From: Pseudomonas sp. SST3 | GTDB taxonomy: Bacteria > Pseudomonadota > Gammaproteobacteria > Pseudomonadales > Pseudomonadaceae | Length of the DNA stretch: 64,000 nt | Direction: 5' to 3' | NCBI RefSeq assembly: GCF_003325755.1 | Contig: NZ_QORI02000006.1 | Coordinates: forward strand, 185,282 to 249,281 | Shown: positions 36,628-44,984 of the stretch, piece by piece | Position numbering within the stretch: position 1 is the first letter of the stretch | Layout of the letters: the number at the start of each line of letters is the position of its first letter | The notes under the pieces: generated by a model | What the model saw: the letters and a program-made list of their open reading frames with translations, nothing else | Database searches by the model: none | Told to the model about the DNA's origin: nothing | Made by a program: the position numbers and the translations under genes

Positions 36628-37815
36628 ATGCACATGAGCCGCTCGATGCGGGCAGGACGGCTGCTGGTAGCCGCCTCGCTCACCCTTTTGGCAGGCTGCG
36701 TAGGAACCGAACGCCTTGCCTCGGCGATGGCGACGATCAACCAGGACTACAGCCGGCTGCAGGACGAAGCGTTACTGCTGAACATCGTACGCCGTAGTGC
36801 TTCACTGCCAGCGCACTTCACGACGGTGACGACCATCCGTGGCCGTAGCCGTGTTTTCGCCGGCGCCAACTTGACCCTGCCATTCGGTGGCGAGGCACCA
36901 TCGGACTTCAGTTTCAATCCGCATGTATCCGTCGAGCAAGGGCCCGGGTTCGATGTCTCGACCCAGGATAATCAGGAGTTCTACCGGGGCTACGTGGCCC
37001 CGATCAGCACCGCGTCGTTGGCATTCATGTTGCGCCAGGACCACGCGCCGGAATTGATTCTTTCGCTGTTCCTCGAAAGCGTGCATATCCAGAGTCCGAA
37101 CGGGACGGAGCGCTTTTACAACAATCCGTCAAAGGTCAGCGACTTCGAGCGATTCCAACAGATGGTGAATCGTTTCGTGGACCAGGGCATCACCATGGAA
37201 ACCGCGTTGGTTCTCAGCCGCTACGGGCCGGTACTTGAGCTTGAGCAAGCCCCCTCGATCGATCAGCTGGTTTCCGCGCGCAAGGAGAACCTTGCCTTCA
37301 GTGCCCTTGGAAACAACCGCTACCAACTCACTGAAGCGGTGGAGAGCGCCCGGTTCTGCTTCGTGCGGCCCCGCGAAAAGCTGTTCAAGCGCGCCCGCTG
37401 CGAACTTGAAGGCCGGAAAGAGTTTCAGCTGGATGATCCCGACTTCTTTGGCAGTGTGGGCGGAGGCCGCGTGTACTTCGAAGCCGAGGGTGTTGGCAAG
37501 GTGGAGCTGCACACCCGCTCTCTGGCGGAAGTCTTCGATTACCTGGGTGAATGCGTGCGCGTGCAGGAAGAAAAACGCAGTTTGCCGACCATCAGAACCC
37601 ACTCCGGGCCGCAGCCCATCATCCGCGTGAAAACCGGATTGGCCAGGGATGCGGTCGTCAGCACCGAGTTCGCCGGCGATCAGTACTGGATTCCCAAGGG
37701 CCCCGCTGGCGGCCAGTCCGGCGCCGTGCTTTCGATGGTTTCACAGCTGCTCGCCCAGGCGCAGTCAGTCAGGGACATGCCCATCAACAACACAATCAAC
37801 CTGATCGGCCAGTAG
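36628..37815 (+). CDS. Outer-membrane lipoprotein of unknown function
   Basis: The 395-residue protein has a lipoprotein signal with lipobox LLAGC (lipidated Cys24) followed by VGTERLASAMATINQDYSRLQDEALLLNIVRRS. The absence of Asp at +2 predicts outer-membrane sorting. The rest is globular, with no catalytic motif I recognise. ATGs at 36628 and 36634 are both possible. A hairpin follows the stop. Proteins of this look occur singly in many Proteobacteria. Confidence 0.78.
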   Translation: MHMSRSMRAGRLLVAASLTLLAGCVGTERLASAMATINQDYSRLQDEALLLNIVRRSASLPAHFTTVTTIRGRSRVFAGANLTLPFGGEAPSDFSFNPHVSVEQGPGFDVSTQDNQEFYRGYVAPISTASLAFMLRQDHAPELILSLFLESVHIQSPNGTERFYNNPSKVSDFERFQQMVNRFVDQGITMETALVLSRYGPVLELEQAPSIDQLVSARKENLAFSALGNNRYQLTEAVESARFCFVRPREKLFKRARCELEGRKEFQLDDPDFFGSVGGGRVYFEAEGVGKVELHTRSLAEVFDYLGECVRVQEEKRSLPTIRTHSGPQPIIRVKTGLARDAVVSTEFAGDQYWIPKGPAGGQSGAVLSMVSQLLAQAQSVRDMPINNTINLIGQ

Positions 37816-37825
37816 ACTCACCTTA

Positions 37826-37851
37826 TCCGCCCTCAGTTTGCTGGGGGCGGA
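37826..37851 (+). terminator. Hairpin after the lipoprotein gene
   Basis: TCCGCCC and GGGCGGA arms flank a short loop 11 bp after the stop codon, followed by ctatttc. It is a plausible weak terminator between the lipoprotein gene and the convergent phytase-like gene. Confidence 0.5.
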
Positions 37852-37929
37852 CTATTTCGGGGCCGTTTCACCGGCTCCGGTGGACGCAGTTCAACAGCTG
37901 GCGCTGCAAATGAATACGGTCCGGATAAA

Positions 37930-39276
37930 TCAATATTGAGCCGTGGGACCCGAGACAGCGCAGCGGCGTTCGCCCTTCGCCTGTTGCAGGTGCGGCGGGC
38001 GAACGCCTGGTATGGGCTTCGCCAGCCGGATCTTGAGAAACTCCGTGGCATCCGCCGCTAGCTCGCGACCACCGCCGCCGGGGAAGTTGTTGTCGTTGGT
38101 GACCAACAAGGTCCGCGAATCCAGCGGCAGCACGCTCTCGATAGTCACGTAGGGAAACGAGAACGTCCTTTGTCCGTCGCCGTTCAGATCATCAGGATCG
38201 GCCAGTTGCATGAGGTCGACAGCTTCGGTCTTGCGCACTTCCCCGCCACTGGCGACACCGCGGGTTTCGATCAGGTAGATTTTCTTGAACGGGGTGCCGT
38301 TGGTGGCGGTTGCGTTATTGCGCTCGATGACCAGGAAGCGCGTCTCATCGATCGCCGTCATGTCACCGATCGCATGCTCGGGCGCCTGCAGCCGGAAGAA
38401 GAACACTTTGCCAGTGTAGCGCTCCTGATCGATATCGAACTCGTTGATGCGCAAGGTGCCGGCCGGATCGCCGCTGACGGTTTTCTCCAGCAGCGCGTAC
38501 AGGCGATCACCACGCGGGTTGATCGCCATGCCTTCGAAACCGCCGGACCCGCCCAGGTTGGCGGTTGCTCGCCCCGCCACCACATCGGCATGCTGCGGCG
38601 CGTAGACACCCGGCAGTGAGATGGCGCTGCGAGTGACGGTGCCGGACGCATCGGTCTTGACCAAATAGGGCCCGAACTCGTCGCCAAACCACATCGCGCA
38701 ATTCTTGTCTCGGCGCACCGATTCGATGTCCAGGTCAGCGCCAGTCAGCAGGCGACCGAAGTCGATCGCGCTGTCGACACGTGGCTTCGACCCGTCGTTG
38801 TAATAAAAGCGGTAGTCCGCCTGGATGGGCAGCTCGAGCTTCTGATTGATGTCGTTGAGTGTGAGACGTGAGGGATGGGTGAAACGTGCCAGCGGAGCGC
38901 CGCTGAGGTAGTCACTGGCACTGACTTTACCGCTGCCACCATTGGCGGTACGGAAGTCCGGCCGCACGCTGTACAGACGCAACAGCGTATCGGCAGAGTT
39001 ACCCTGCCCACCGAAGCCATTGTCGGTCATGAACACGAAGCTGTTTTCATCCGCGCCCGGCAACACTGCTGAGAACCCCTGCACCGGCTGGCGGCCGTCA
39101 TAAGGCGGCTGGAAAGTGCCGTAAGGGTTGCCGGTCGCCATCTGACCCGAGGTGGGGCCATCTGAGAAAGTATCGGCGGGCATCATCGCCCAGCCGACCA
39201 AGGTGTTGCCGGCCGCCATCACTGGGGCGGAAATCGCCATGGCAAGCGCCACGACCAATGGCTTCGGGATTCGCAT
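37930..39276 (-). CDS. Secreted esterase-like/phytase-family protein
   Basis: The 448-residue protein has a signal peptide (RIPKPLVVALAMAISAPVMAAG) and a beta-propeller-like body matching the esterase-like activity of phytase family (PF13449): QGFSAVLPGADENSFVFMTDNGFG, SGGFEGMAINPRGDRLYALLE, PYVTIESVLPLDSRTLLVTNDNNFP. It should be periplasmic or secreted and may hydrolyse a phosphate or other ester. Substrate unknown. It is a single gene, convergent with the lipoprotein. Confidence 0.85.
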   Translation of the reverse strand: MRIPKPLVVALAMAISAPVMAAGNTLVGWAMMPADTFSDGPTSGQMATGNPYGTFQPPYDGRQPVQGFSAVLPGADENSFVFMTDNGFGGQGNSADTLLRLYSVRPDFRTANGGSGKVSASDYLSGAPLARFTHPSRLTLNDINQKLELPIQADYRFYYNDGSKPRVDSAIDFGRLLTGADLDIESVRRDKNCAMWFGDEFGPYLVKTDASGTVTRSAISLPGVYAPQHADVVAGRATANLGGSGGFEGMAINPRGDRLYALLEKTVSGDPAGTLRINEFDIDQERYTGKVFFFRLQAPEHAIGDMTAIDETRFLVIERNNATATNGTPFKKIYLIETRGVASGGEVRKTEAVDLMQLADPDDLNGDGQRTFSFPYVTIESVLPLDSRTLLVTNDNNFPGGGGRELAADATEFLKIRLAKPIPGVRPPHLQQAKGERRCAVSGPTAQY

Positions 39277-39450
39277 GAGTCAGTGTCTCCATCCGATTGG
39301 AGCCGGCACCGTGCGACATGCGCGGCACTCTGGCACCGGAGAACCACCTTAGAAAATCACTGTGTCAGCAATATGACTATAGCCTAAAATCCGTCAATCG
39401 GACGTCACCGCACACTGAGAAGCGCCGAGCGGCCCGGCCATGACTGCGCA

Positions 39451-40311
39451 TCAGGCGACCTCATGCCCTCGCGCCGCCTGCGCAAGATAGAACCAAGTTG
39501 GAGTGTCGAGCTGCAGCTCGGCACCGAGCAGCGCTTCCTCGATGCGCTCCCAGCGCAGGCTGCCGAGGATCGGCACTGGCTTGCCGGGCAGTTTACGCAG
39601 CCAGGCCAGGGCGACCTGATTGGCTGTGGCGCCCAGCGCCGCGCCAACCTCTTCGAGCGCCTGCTGCAATTGCGGGCCGAAGCGTCCACCTCCCATCGGC
39701 GACCAAGCCAGCACATGCAACCCTTCGCTTTCCATGGCGTGCAGCCGCCCATCCCATGCGGCCGCCTGGGTCTGCAGGGACAGTTCGATCTGATTGCAGC
39801 GCAACGGCAGTTCCCGCGCCAGCGTCTGGCAGTGCAGCAGCTCGGCATTGGAGACGCCAAGCCAGCCGATCTTGCCGCTGCCGACCAGATCGTCCAGCGC
39901 CCGGGCAACCTCTTCGACCCGCAGCAAGGGGTCTGGGCGATGCAGCAGAAAACCATCCAGGCGTTCGACGCCCAGTCGCTTCAGCGAGCCCTCCACCGCC
40001 TGGGTGAGATAGTCCGCCTGGGTGTTGTAGTGCTTGACCCGCCAGCGGGAGCTGTCCTGCGAAACAGGCACGATATCGGCCTTGCCGATCAGTTGAATCT
40101 GCTGACGCAACGCGGGGCGCAGCTTCAGAGCGGCACCGAAATGCGCCTCGCATTCGCCGGCACCGTAAATATCGGCGTGATCGAAGACTCTCAGGCCGCG
40201 CTCGACGCAGCGTTCGAGAAAGCCCAGCAGCGCTTGTGGCTGCGCCAGTTCGGGGTATTGCATCAGGCGCATCATGCCTAGCAAGAGGGGTTGTTCGACG
40301 ACCTTGTTCAC
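39451..40311 (-). CDS. Aldo/keto reductase (YdhF-like)
   Basis: The 286-residue TIM-barrel oxidoreductase has the AKR catalytic set: FDHADIYG (Asp and Tyr), IGKADIV (Lys) and DGFLLHRPDP (His). The NADPH-binding end is KPVPILGSLRWERIEEAL. It starts with GTG at 40311, with GAGGAG five bases upstream. It likely reduces small aldehydes or ketones; the physiological substrate is unknown. Confidence 0.88.
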   Translation of the reverse strand: MNKVVEQPLLLGMMRLMQYPELAQPQALLGFLERCVERGLRVFDHADIYGAGECEAHFGAALKLRPALRQQIQLIGKADIVPVSQDSSRWRVKHYNTQADYLTQAVEGSLKRLGVERLDGFLLHRPDPLLRVEEVARALDDLVGSGKIGWLGVSNAELLHCQTLARELPLRCNQIELSLQTQAAAWDGRLHAMESEGLHVLAWSPMGGGRFGPQLQQALEEVGAALGATANQVALAWLRKLPGKPVPILGSLRWERIEEALLGAELQLDTPTWFYLAQAARGHEVA

Positions 40312-40529
40312 GTGATCTCCTCGTCAGAGATTGGGGCCAGAGGCAAGGCAACCCTACCGAGTATTGGCGGTGGTGTACTGACCGAGCCCAACGCGCAAGG
40401 TTCGGCTCCGGGTCGAGACGCCTGCCATATACCGCCCCAAAAAAGGGAACCGGCCTCGAGCACGCACCCTTCTGGGTCAGTGCCGCGCCTCTGCAAGCGG
40501 AACCGGGCGAGAAGTCGATGAGGGCCATT

Positions 40530-40590
40530 GGTGGGCTAAAGCCCACCCTACGGTAGACGGAGGCTTGTGTAGGGCGGGCTTTAGCCCACC
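40530..40590. repeat. Inverted ggtgggctaaagcccacc repeat
   Basis: GGTGGGCTAAAGCCCACCCTAC (from 40530) is followed by GTAGGGCGGGCTTTAGCCCACC (to 40590), an inverted pair in which each arm is itself a hairpin. A single diverged copy lies at 17499-17516. It is located in the gap between the aldo-keto reductase and nirB, which otherwise holds only the nirB regulatory region. Confidence 0.8.
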
Positions 40591-40636
40591 AGTTCCTCGC
40601 CGCGGTTCCCTGGACGCTGGCACCTGCACGCGACAC

Positions 40637-40652
40637 TGGCATGCAACCTGCT
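40637..40652 (+). promoter_or_regulatory. Predicted sigma-54 promoter of nirBD
   Basis: TGGCATGCAACCTGCT has the GG-N10-GC spacing of a -24/-12 element (GG at 40638-40639, GC at 40650-40651). It would start a leader of about 215 bases before nirB. NtrC/sigma-54 control of assimilatory nitrite reductase is established in related bacteria. An upstream NtrC site was not identified. Confidence 0.6.
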
Positions 40653-40697
40653 AAGTCTCCTGCAAAGCCTGCCGAACGATTCGACAGAGCCTCCCGG

Positions 40698-40758
40698 GGT
40701 CACCGATGACCATCAGCCGAAAGCGGCCCGGGACGGGTGCAACGAGCAACGCCGCTCG
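40698..40758 (+). promoter_or_regulatory. Two ANTAR-target-like hexaloop hairpins in the nirB leader
   Basis: Hairpin 1 is GGTC-ACCGAT-GACC (40698-40711); hairpin 2 is CGAGC-AACGCC-GCTCG (40743-40758). Both have six-base loops with A at position 1 and G at position 4, the pattern recognised by ANTAR-domain antiterminators such as NasT/NasR. A terminator-like hairpin follows. The 31-base gap between them is longer than usual, so this call is moderate. Confidence 0.5.
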
Positions 40759-40792
40759 AACCATCACCTCACAATTCTTGAATACCAGGCAA

Positions 40793-40836
40793 AGGCGCCT
40801 GGAGCTGCCCGACAGCTCCAGGCGCCTTTTTGTTTT
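40793..40836 (+). terminator. Leader terminator (attenuator) before nirB
   Basis: AGGCGCCTGGAGCTG and CAGCTCCAGGCGCCT form a perfect 15-bp stem around CCCGA, followed by TTTTGTTTTT. It lies 43 bp before the nirB start, downstream of the predicted promoter, with no gene between. It is therefore an attenuator that must be read through for nirBD expression. Confidence 0.88.
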
Positions 40837-40878
40837 TGTACGACGACGCCGAACAGGGCTTCGACGGAGGAACCGGTC

Positions 40879-43452
40879 ATGAACGCAATCGTCACCCCGA
40901 TCAAGAGTGAAACGCTGGTGGTCATCGGCAATGGTATGGTGGGGCATCACTGCGTCGAGCAGCTGGTCGAGCGCGGCGCCCTTGGCCAGTACCACATCCA
41001 TGTCTACGGCGAAGAACGCCAGCGGGCGTACGACCGAGTTCATCTCTCCGAGTATTTCGGTGGCCGCGACGCCGAATCGCTGGCCATGTGCGAAGCCGAC
41101 TACTACGCGGCCCACGGCGTACACATGCACCTCGGCGTCCAGGTGCTGGAAATCGACCGTGAGCGCAAGGAAGTGATCACCCGCGAAGGTCGCCAGCCCT
41201 ACGACAAACTGATCCTGGCGACCGGCTCCTACCCGTTCGTGCCGCCGATTCCAGGCGCCGAAGGCAGTTCGCGCCTGGTCTACCGCACCCTGGACGATCT
41301 GGATTCGATTCGCGCCGCTGCCAACAACGCCAAGCGCGGCGTGGTCGTCGGTGGCGGCCTGCTCGGACTGGAAGCGGCCAACGCACTCAAGTCGCTCGGT
41401 CTTGAAGCGCATGTGGTCGAGTTCGCCCCGCGCTTGATGCCTGTTCAGCTGGACGAGGAAGGCGGCAAGGCGCTCAAGGCCCGTATCGAGGCACTGGGCG
41501 TCGGTGTGCACCTGTCCCGCGCCACGCAGGAAATCGTCATCGGTGAGGAGTACGCCTATCGGATGAACTTCAACGATGGCGCTGATGGTAGATGTGAGTA
41601 TCTGGAAACCGACCTGATCGTCTTCTCAGCCGGCATCCGCCCGCAGGATGCGCTGGGCCGCAGCGCCGAGCTGGAGATCGCGCCGCGCGGCGGCGTGGTG
41701 ATCGATGCTGACTACCGCACCAGCGACCCCTCGATCTATGCCATCGGTGAGTGTGCCTCCTGGAACGGCATGGTCTTCGGCCTGGTCGCACCCGGCTACA
41801 CCATGGCGCGCAACCTGGCCGCCCTGCTCTGCGGCGAGCCGCACCAGCCCTTCAGCGGTGCGGACATGTCGACCAAGCTCAAGCTGCTCGGTGTCGATGT
41901 CGGCTCCATCGGCGATGCCCATGCCGCCACGCCAGGCGCCAAGAGCTATCGCTTCATCGACGAAGCCAACGCCAGTTACCGTCGCTTGGTGCTCTCCGAG
42001 GACGGCAAGCGCGTCATCGGCGCCGTGCTGATCGGCGACAACAGTTATTACGATACCCTGCTGCAGTACGCACAGAACGGCATCAAGCTGCCGGCCGATC
42101 CGTCCAGCCTGATCCTGCCGCTGTCCGATGGCGCACCGACGCTGGGCGCCGATGCCCTGCCGGACACCGCGACCATCTGCTCCTGCCACAACGTCACCAA
42201 AGGGGCGGTGTGCTGTCAGGTCGATGCTGGCATCACTGACCTCGGCGAGCTGAAGGCTGCAACCAAAGCCGGCACCGGTTGCGGCGGTTGCAGCGCACTG
42301 CTCAAGCAGGTCTTCGAGCACGAGCTGACCGCTCGCGGCGTCGAAGTCGACAAGAGCCTCTGCGAGCATTTTGCCCATACACGCCAGGAGCTGTACGGCA
42401 TCGTCCGGGTCGAGGGCATCATTAGCTTCGAAGAACTGCTGGCCAAGCACGGCCGCGGCCACACCGGTTGCGACCTCTGCAAACCGGCGGTGGGCTCGAT
42501 CCTCGCGTCCTGCTGGAACCAGCCGATCACCGATCCGGGACTGATCCCGCTGCAGGACACCAACGACACCTTCATGGCCAACATGCAGAAGAACGGGACC
42601 TACTCCGTGGTGCCGCGCATCGCCGGTGGCGAGATCACCCCGGACAAGCTGATCGCGCTCGGTGCGGTGGCCAAGAAATACGACCTCTACACCAAGATCA
42701 CCGGCGGCCAGCGCATCGACCTGTTCGGCGCCCAGCTGCACGAGCTGCCGGACATCTGGGGCGAGTTGATCGAAGCCGGCTTCGAGACCGGCCACGCCTA
42801 TGGCAAGTCGCTGCGCACGGTGAAATCCTGCGTCGGCAGTACCTGGTGCCGCTACGGCGTGCAGGACAGCGTCGGCATGGCGCTGCGCCTGGAGGATCGC
42901 TACAAGGGCCTGCGCTCGCCGCACAAGATCAAGTTCGGCGTCTCCGGCTGCACCCGTGAATGTGCCGAAGCGCAGAGCAAGGACATCGGCGTGATCGCCA
43001 CCGAAAACGGCTGGAACCTCTACGTGGCCGGCAACGGCGGCATGCGTCCGCGCCACGCTGAGCTGTTCGCTACAGACCTCGATGACGAGACCCTGGTGCG
43101 CTACATCGACCGCTTCCTGATGTTCTACATCCGCACCGCGGACAAACTGCAACGCACCTCGGTATGGCGTGAATCCCTCGAAGGCGGTCTCGACTACCTC
43201 AAGGAAGTCATCATCGACGACAGCCTGAATCTCGCTGCCGAGCTCGAGGCGCAAATGCAGCTGGTGGTCGATCGCTACGAATGCGAGTGGGCCAACGCCA
43301 TCAAGGATCCGGAAAAGCTCAAGCGCTTCCGCACATTCGTCAACGATCAGCGCGGCGACCCGGACATTCATTTCGTCAAGGAACGCGGCCAGCGACGTCC
43401 GGTGCACGCGTCCGAACTCCATTTGATTCCCGTCACCGAGGAGGTGCTCTGA
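40879..43452 (+). CDS. nirB: Assimilatory NADH nitrite reductase, large subunit
   Basis: The 857-residue protein reduces nitrite to ammonium with NADH. It has an N-terminal FAD/NAD reductase part (LVVIGNGMVGHHC, GGGLLGLEAANAL, YAIGECASWNG), a BFD-like [2Fe-2S] domain (ICSCHNVTKGAVC ... GTGCGGCSALL) and a siroheme/[4Fe-4S] sulfite-reductase fold (SCVGSTWCRYGVQD, KFGVSGCTRECAEAQSKD). Length is normal. GGAGGA lies before the ATG. The stop overlaps the nirD ATG. Confidence 0.97.
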   Translation: MNAIVTPIKSETLVVIGNGMVGHHCVEQLVERGALGQYHIHVYGEERQRAYDRVHLSEYFGGRDAESLAMCEADYYAAHGVHMHLGVQVLEIDRERKEVITREGRQPYDKLILATGSYPFVPPIPGAEGSSRLVYRTLDDLDSIRAAANNAKRGVVVGGGLLGLEAANALKSLGLEAHVVEFAPRLMPVQLDEEGGKALKARIEALGVGVHLSRATQEIVIGEEYAYRMNFNDGADGRCEYLETDLIVFSAGIRPQDALGRSAELEIAPRGGVVIDADYRTSDPSIYAIGECASWNGMVFGLVAPGYTMARNLAALLCGEPHQPFSGADMSTKLKLLGVDVGSIGDAHAATPGAKSYRFIDEANASYRRLVLSEDGKRVIGAVLIGDNSYYDTLLQYAQNGIKLPADPSSLILPLSDGAPTLGADALPDTATICSCHNVTKGAVCCQVDAGITDLGELKAATKAGTGCGGCSALLKQVFEHELTARGVEVDKSLCEHFAHTRQELYGIVRVEGIISFEELLAKHGRGHTGCDLCKPAVGSILASCWNQPITDPGLIPLQDTNDTFMANMQKNGTYSVVPRIAGGEITPDKLIALGAVAKKYDLYTKITGGQRIDLFGAQLHELPDIWGELIEAGFETGHAYGKSLRTVKSCVGSTWCRYGVQDSVGMALRLEDRYKGLRSPHKIKFGVSGCTRECAEAQSKDIGVIATENGWNLYVAGNGGMRPRHAELFATDLDDETLVRYIDRFLMFYIRTADKLQRTSVWRESLEGGLDYLKEVIIDDSLNLAAELEAQMQLVVDRYECEWANAIKDPEKLKRFRTFVNDQRGDPDIHFVKERGQRRPVHASELHLIPVTEEVL

Positions 43453-43829
43453 TGAGCCAGCCCAACGCCGTACGCATGCAATCGAGAGAATCTGCCAGCT
43501 GGCGAGCGCTGTGCAGCCGCCGGGACCTGGTCGCCCATTCAGGCGTGGTCGCCTGGCTCGATGGCGAACAGGTGGCGCTGTTTCACCTGCCTGATAACGA
43601 GGCCGGTGAGCAGATTTTCGCCATCGCCAACAAGGACCCGAAGTCCGGCGCTAACGTCATCGGCCGCGGCATTGTCGGGCAGCTGAAAGGTGATCTGGTA
43701 ATCGCCTCGCCGTTGTACAAGCAACACTTTCGCCTGCAGGACGGCGCCTGCCTGGAGTACCCCGAACAACGTCTGCAGGTCTGGCCGGTGCGCCTTAACG
43801 GCGATGCGGTGGAAATCGCCACGGGCTGA
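43452..43829 (+). CDS. nirD: Nitrite reductase small subunit
   Basis: The 125-residue Rieske-fold protein lacks cluster ligands, as NirD does. Landmarks are WRALCSRRDLVAHSGVVAWLDGEQVALFH, GRGIVGQLKGDLVIASPLYKQHFRL and the closing YPEQRLQVWPVRL. Its ATG overlaps the nirB stop (ATGA), so the subunits are translationally coupled. The start at 43452 is fixed by the overlap and family length. Confidence 0.96.
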   Translation: MSQPNAVRMQSRESASWRALCSRRDLVAHSGVVAWLDGEQVALFHLPDNEAGEQIFAIANKDPKSGANVIGRGIVGQLKGDLVIASPLYKQHFRLQDGACLEYPEQRLQVWPVRLNGDAVEIATG

Positions 43830-43931
43830 GCAGCACCGCCGGCCCCTTGTGTGGGCGTCAGTCCGCAGAGGGGCTCGCTGAAAGATAAACCCGACGTTGT
43901 TCGGGCCGGATCGCCACTTAGAGAATTGAAT

Positions 43932-44747
43932 ATGTCCTACATCATCCCTTCGGAGTTCGTCACCAAGATGGTCGACGCCGGTGAGTCCAAGATCTTCATG
44001 TCCACACGGGATACGTTGATTCGGGCCTTCATGGCAGGTGCCATCCTCGCGCTGGCGGCAGTCTTCGCCATCTCCATCACGGTACAAACCGGTTCGCCAC
44101 TGGTGGGGGCCATGCTCTTCCCGGTCGGCTTCGTCATGCTGTACTTGATGGGGTTCGACCTGTTGACCGGCGTCTTCGTGCTGACCCCGCTGGCGCTGCT
44201 CGACAGACGCCCGGGTGTGACGGTGAACGGCGTGCTGCGCAACTGGGGGCTGGTATTTCTCGGTAACTTCGCCGGCGCGCTGACCGTGGCCTTCATGATG
44301 GCGTTCGTCTTCACCACAGGCTTTGCAACCGATCCGGGCGTCATCGGCGAAAAAATCTCCACCATCGGTGAAGCCCGGACCCTGGGTTATGCCGAGTTCG
44401 GCGCGGCCGGTTGGGTCACCATTTTCCTACGCGGCATGCTGTGCAATTGGATGGTGTCGATGGGCGTGGTGGGTGCAATGATCTCCACGACAGTCAGCGG
44501 CAAGACGATCGCCATGTGGATGCCGATCATGCTGTTCTTCTACATGGGCTTCGAGCATTCAGTGGTGAACATGTTTCTGTTCCCCTCAGCAATGATCATG
44601 GGCGGTGACTTTTCGGTCATGGATTACATGATCTGGAACGAAATCCCGACCGCGCTGGGCAACCTGGTTGGCGGTCTGGCCTTCACCGGCCTCACGCTTT
44701 ACACCACCCACGTCAAGACCGGCGCGAAGCGAGCGCTGGTGCGTTGA
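43932..44747 (+). CDS. nirC: Formate/nitrite transporter (NirC-like)
   Basis: The 271-residue membrane protein of the FNT family has six hydrophobic segments and signatures GAMLFPVGFVMLYLMGFDLLTG and GFEHSVVNMFLFPSAM, with NLVGG near the end. Position after nirBD suggests nitrite import. I start it at 43932 (MSYIIPSEFVTKMVDAGE), which fits the family; the frame is open to 43851. Confidence 0.93.
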   Translation: MSYIIPSEFVTKMVDAGESKIFMSTRDTLIRAFMAGAILALAAVFAISITVQTGSPLVGAMLFPVGFVMLYLMGFDLLTGVFVLTPLALLDRRPGVTVNGVLRNWGLVFLGNFAGALTVAFMMAFVFTTGFATDPGVIGEKISTIGEARTLGYAEFGAAGWVTIFLRGMLCNWMVSMGVVGAMISTTVSGKTIAMWMPIMLFFYMGFEHSVVNMFLFPSAMIMGGDFSVMDYMIWNEIPTALGNLVGGLAFTGLTLYTTHVKTGAKRALVR

Positions 44748-44779
44748 GGCGGCAATCAAGCGGTATCTAACAGCCTCAT

Positions 44780-44930
44780 CAGCAAGTTGGCTCCTACAGA
44801 AGCGGGCAGGCAGCGGCAACAAGCTGAAGTAGGAACACATACCGTAGGAGCAAGCTTGCTCGCGAATAGCCGGGCCGACGCTGCAATGATCGCGACGGTG
44901 GAACAGCTTCGCCAGCAAGCTGGCTCCTAC
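44780..44930. repeat. REP cluster between nirC and the kinase gene
   Basis: Three arms occur: CAGCAAGTTGGCTCCTACA (44780-44798), GTAGGAGCAAGCTTGCTCGCG (from 44844) and GCCAGCAAGCTGGCTCCTAC (to 44930). The last two form an inverted pair. They fill most of the 237-bp gap and could separate expression of the kinase/phosphatase from nirBDC. Confidence 0.85.
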
Positions 44931-44984
44931 GAAGCGCGCCAGCAGCGATAACCGCAAGGCTGGGTTGGGTTAGATTTCGAGCAA

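Noticed and set aside
41626..43422. 598-residue open frame on the minus strand
   Set aside because: It lies wholly antisense to nirB and shows no protein-family feature.
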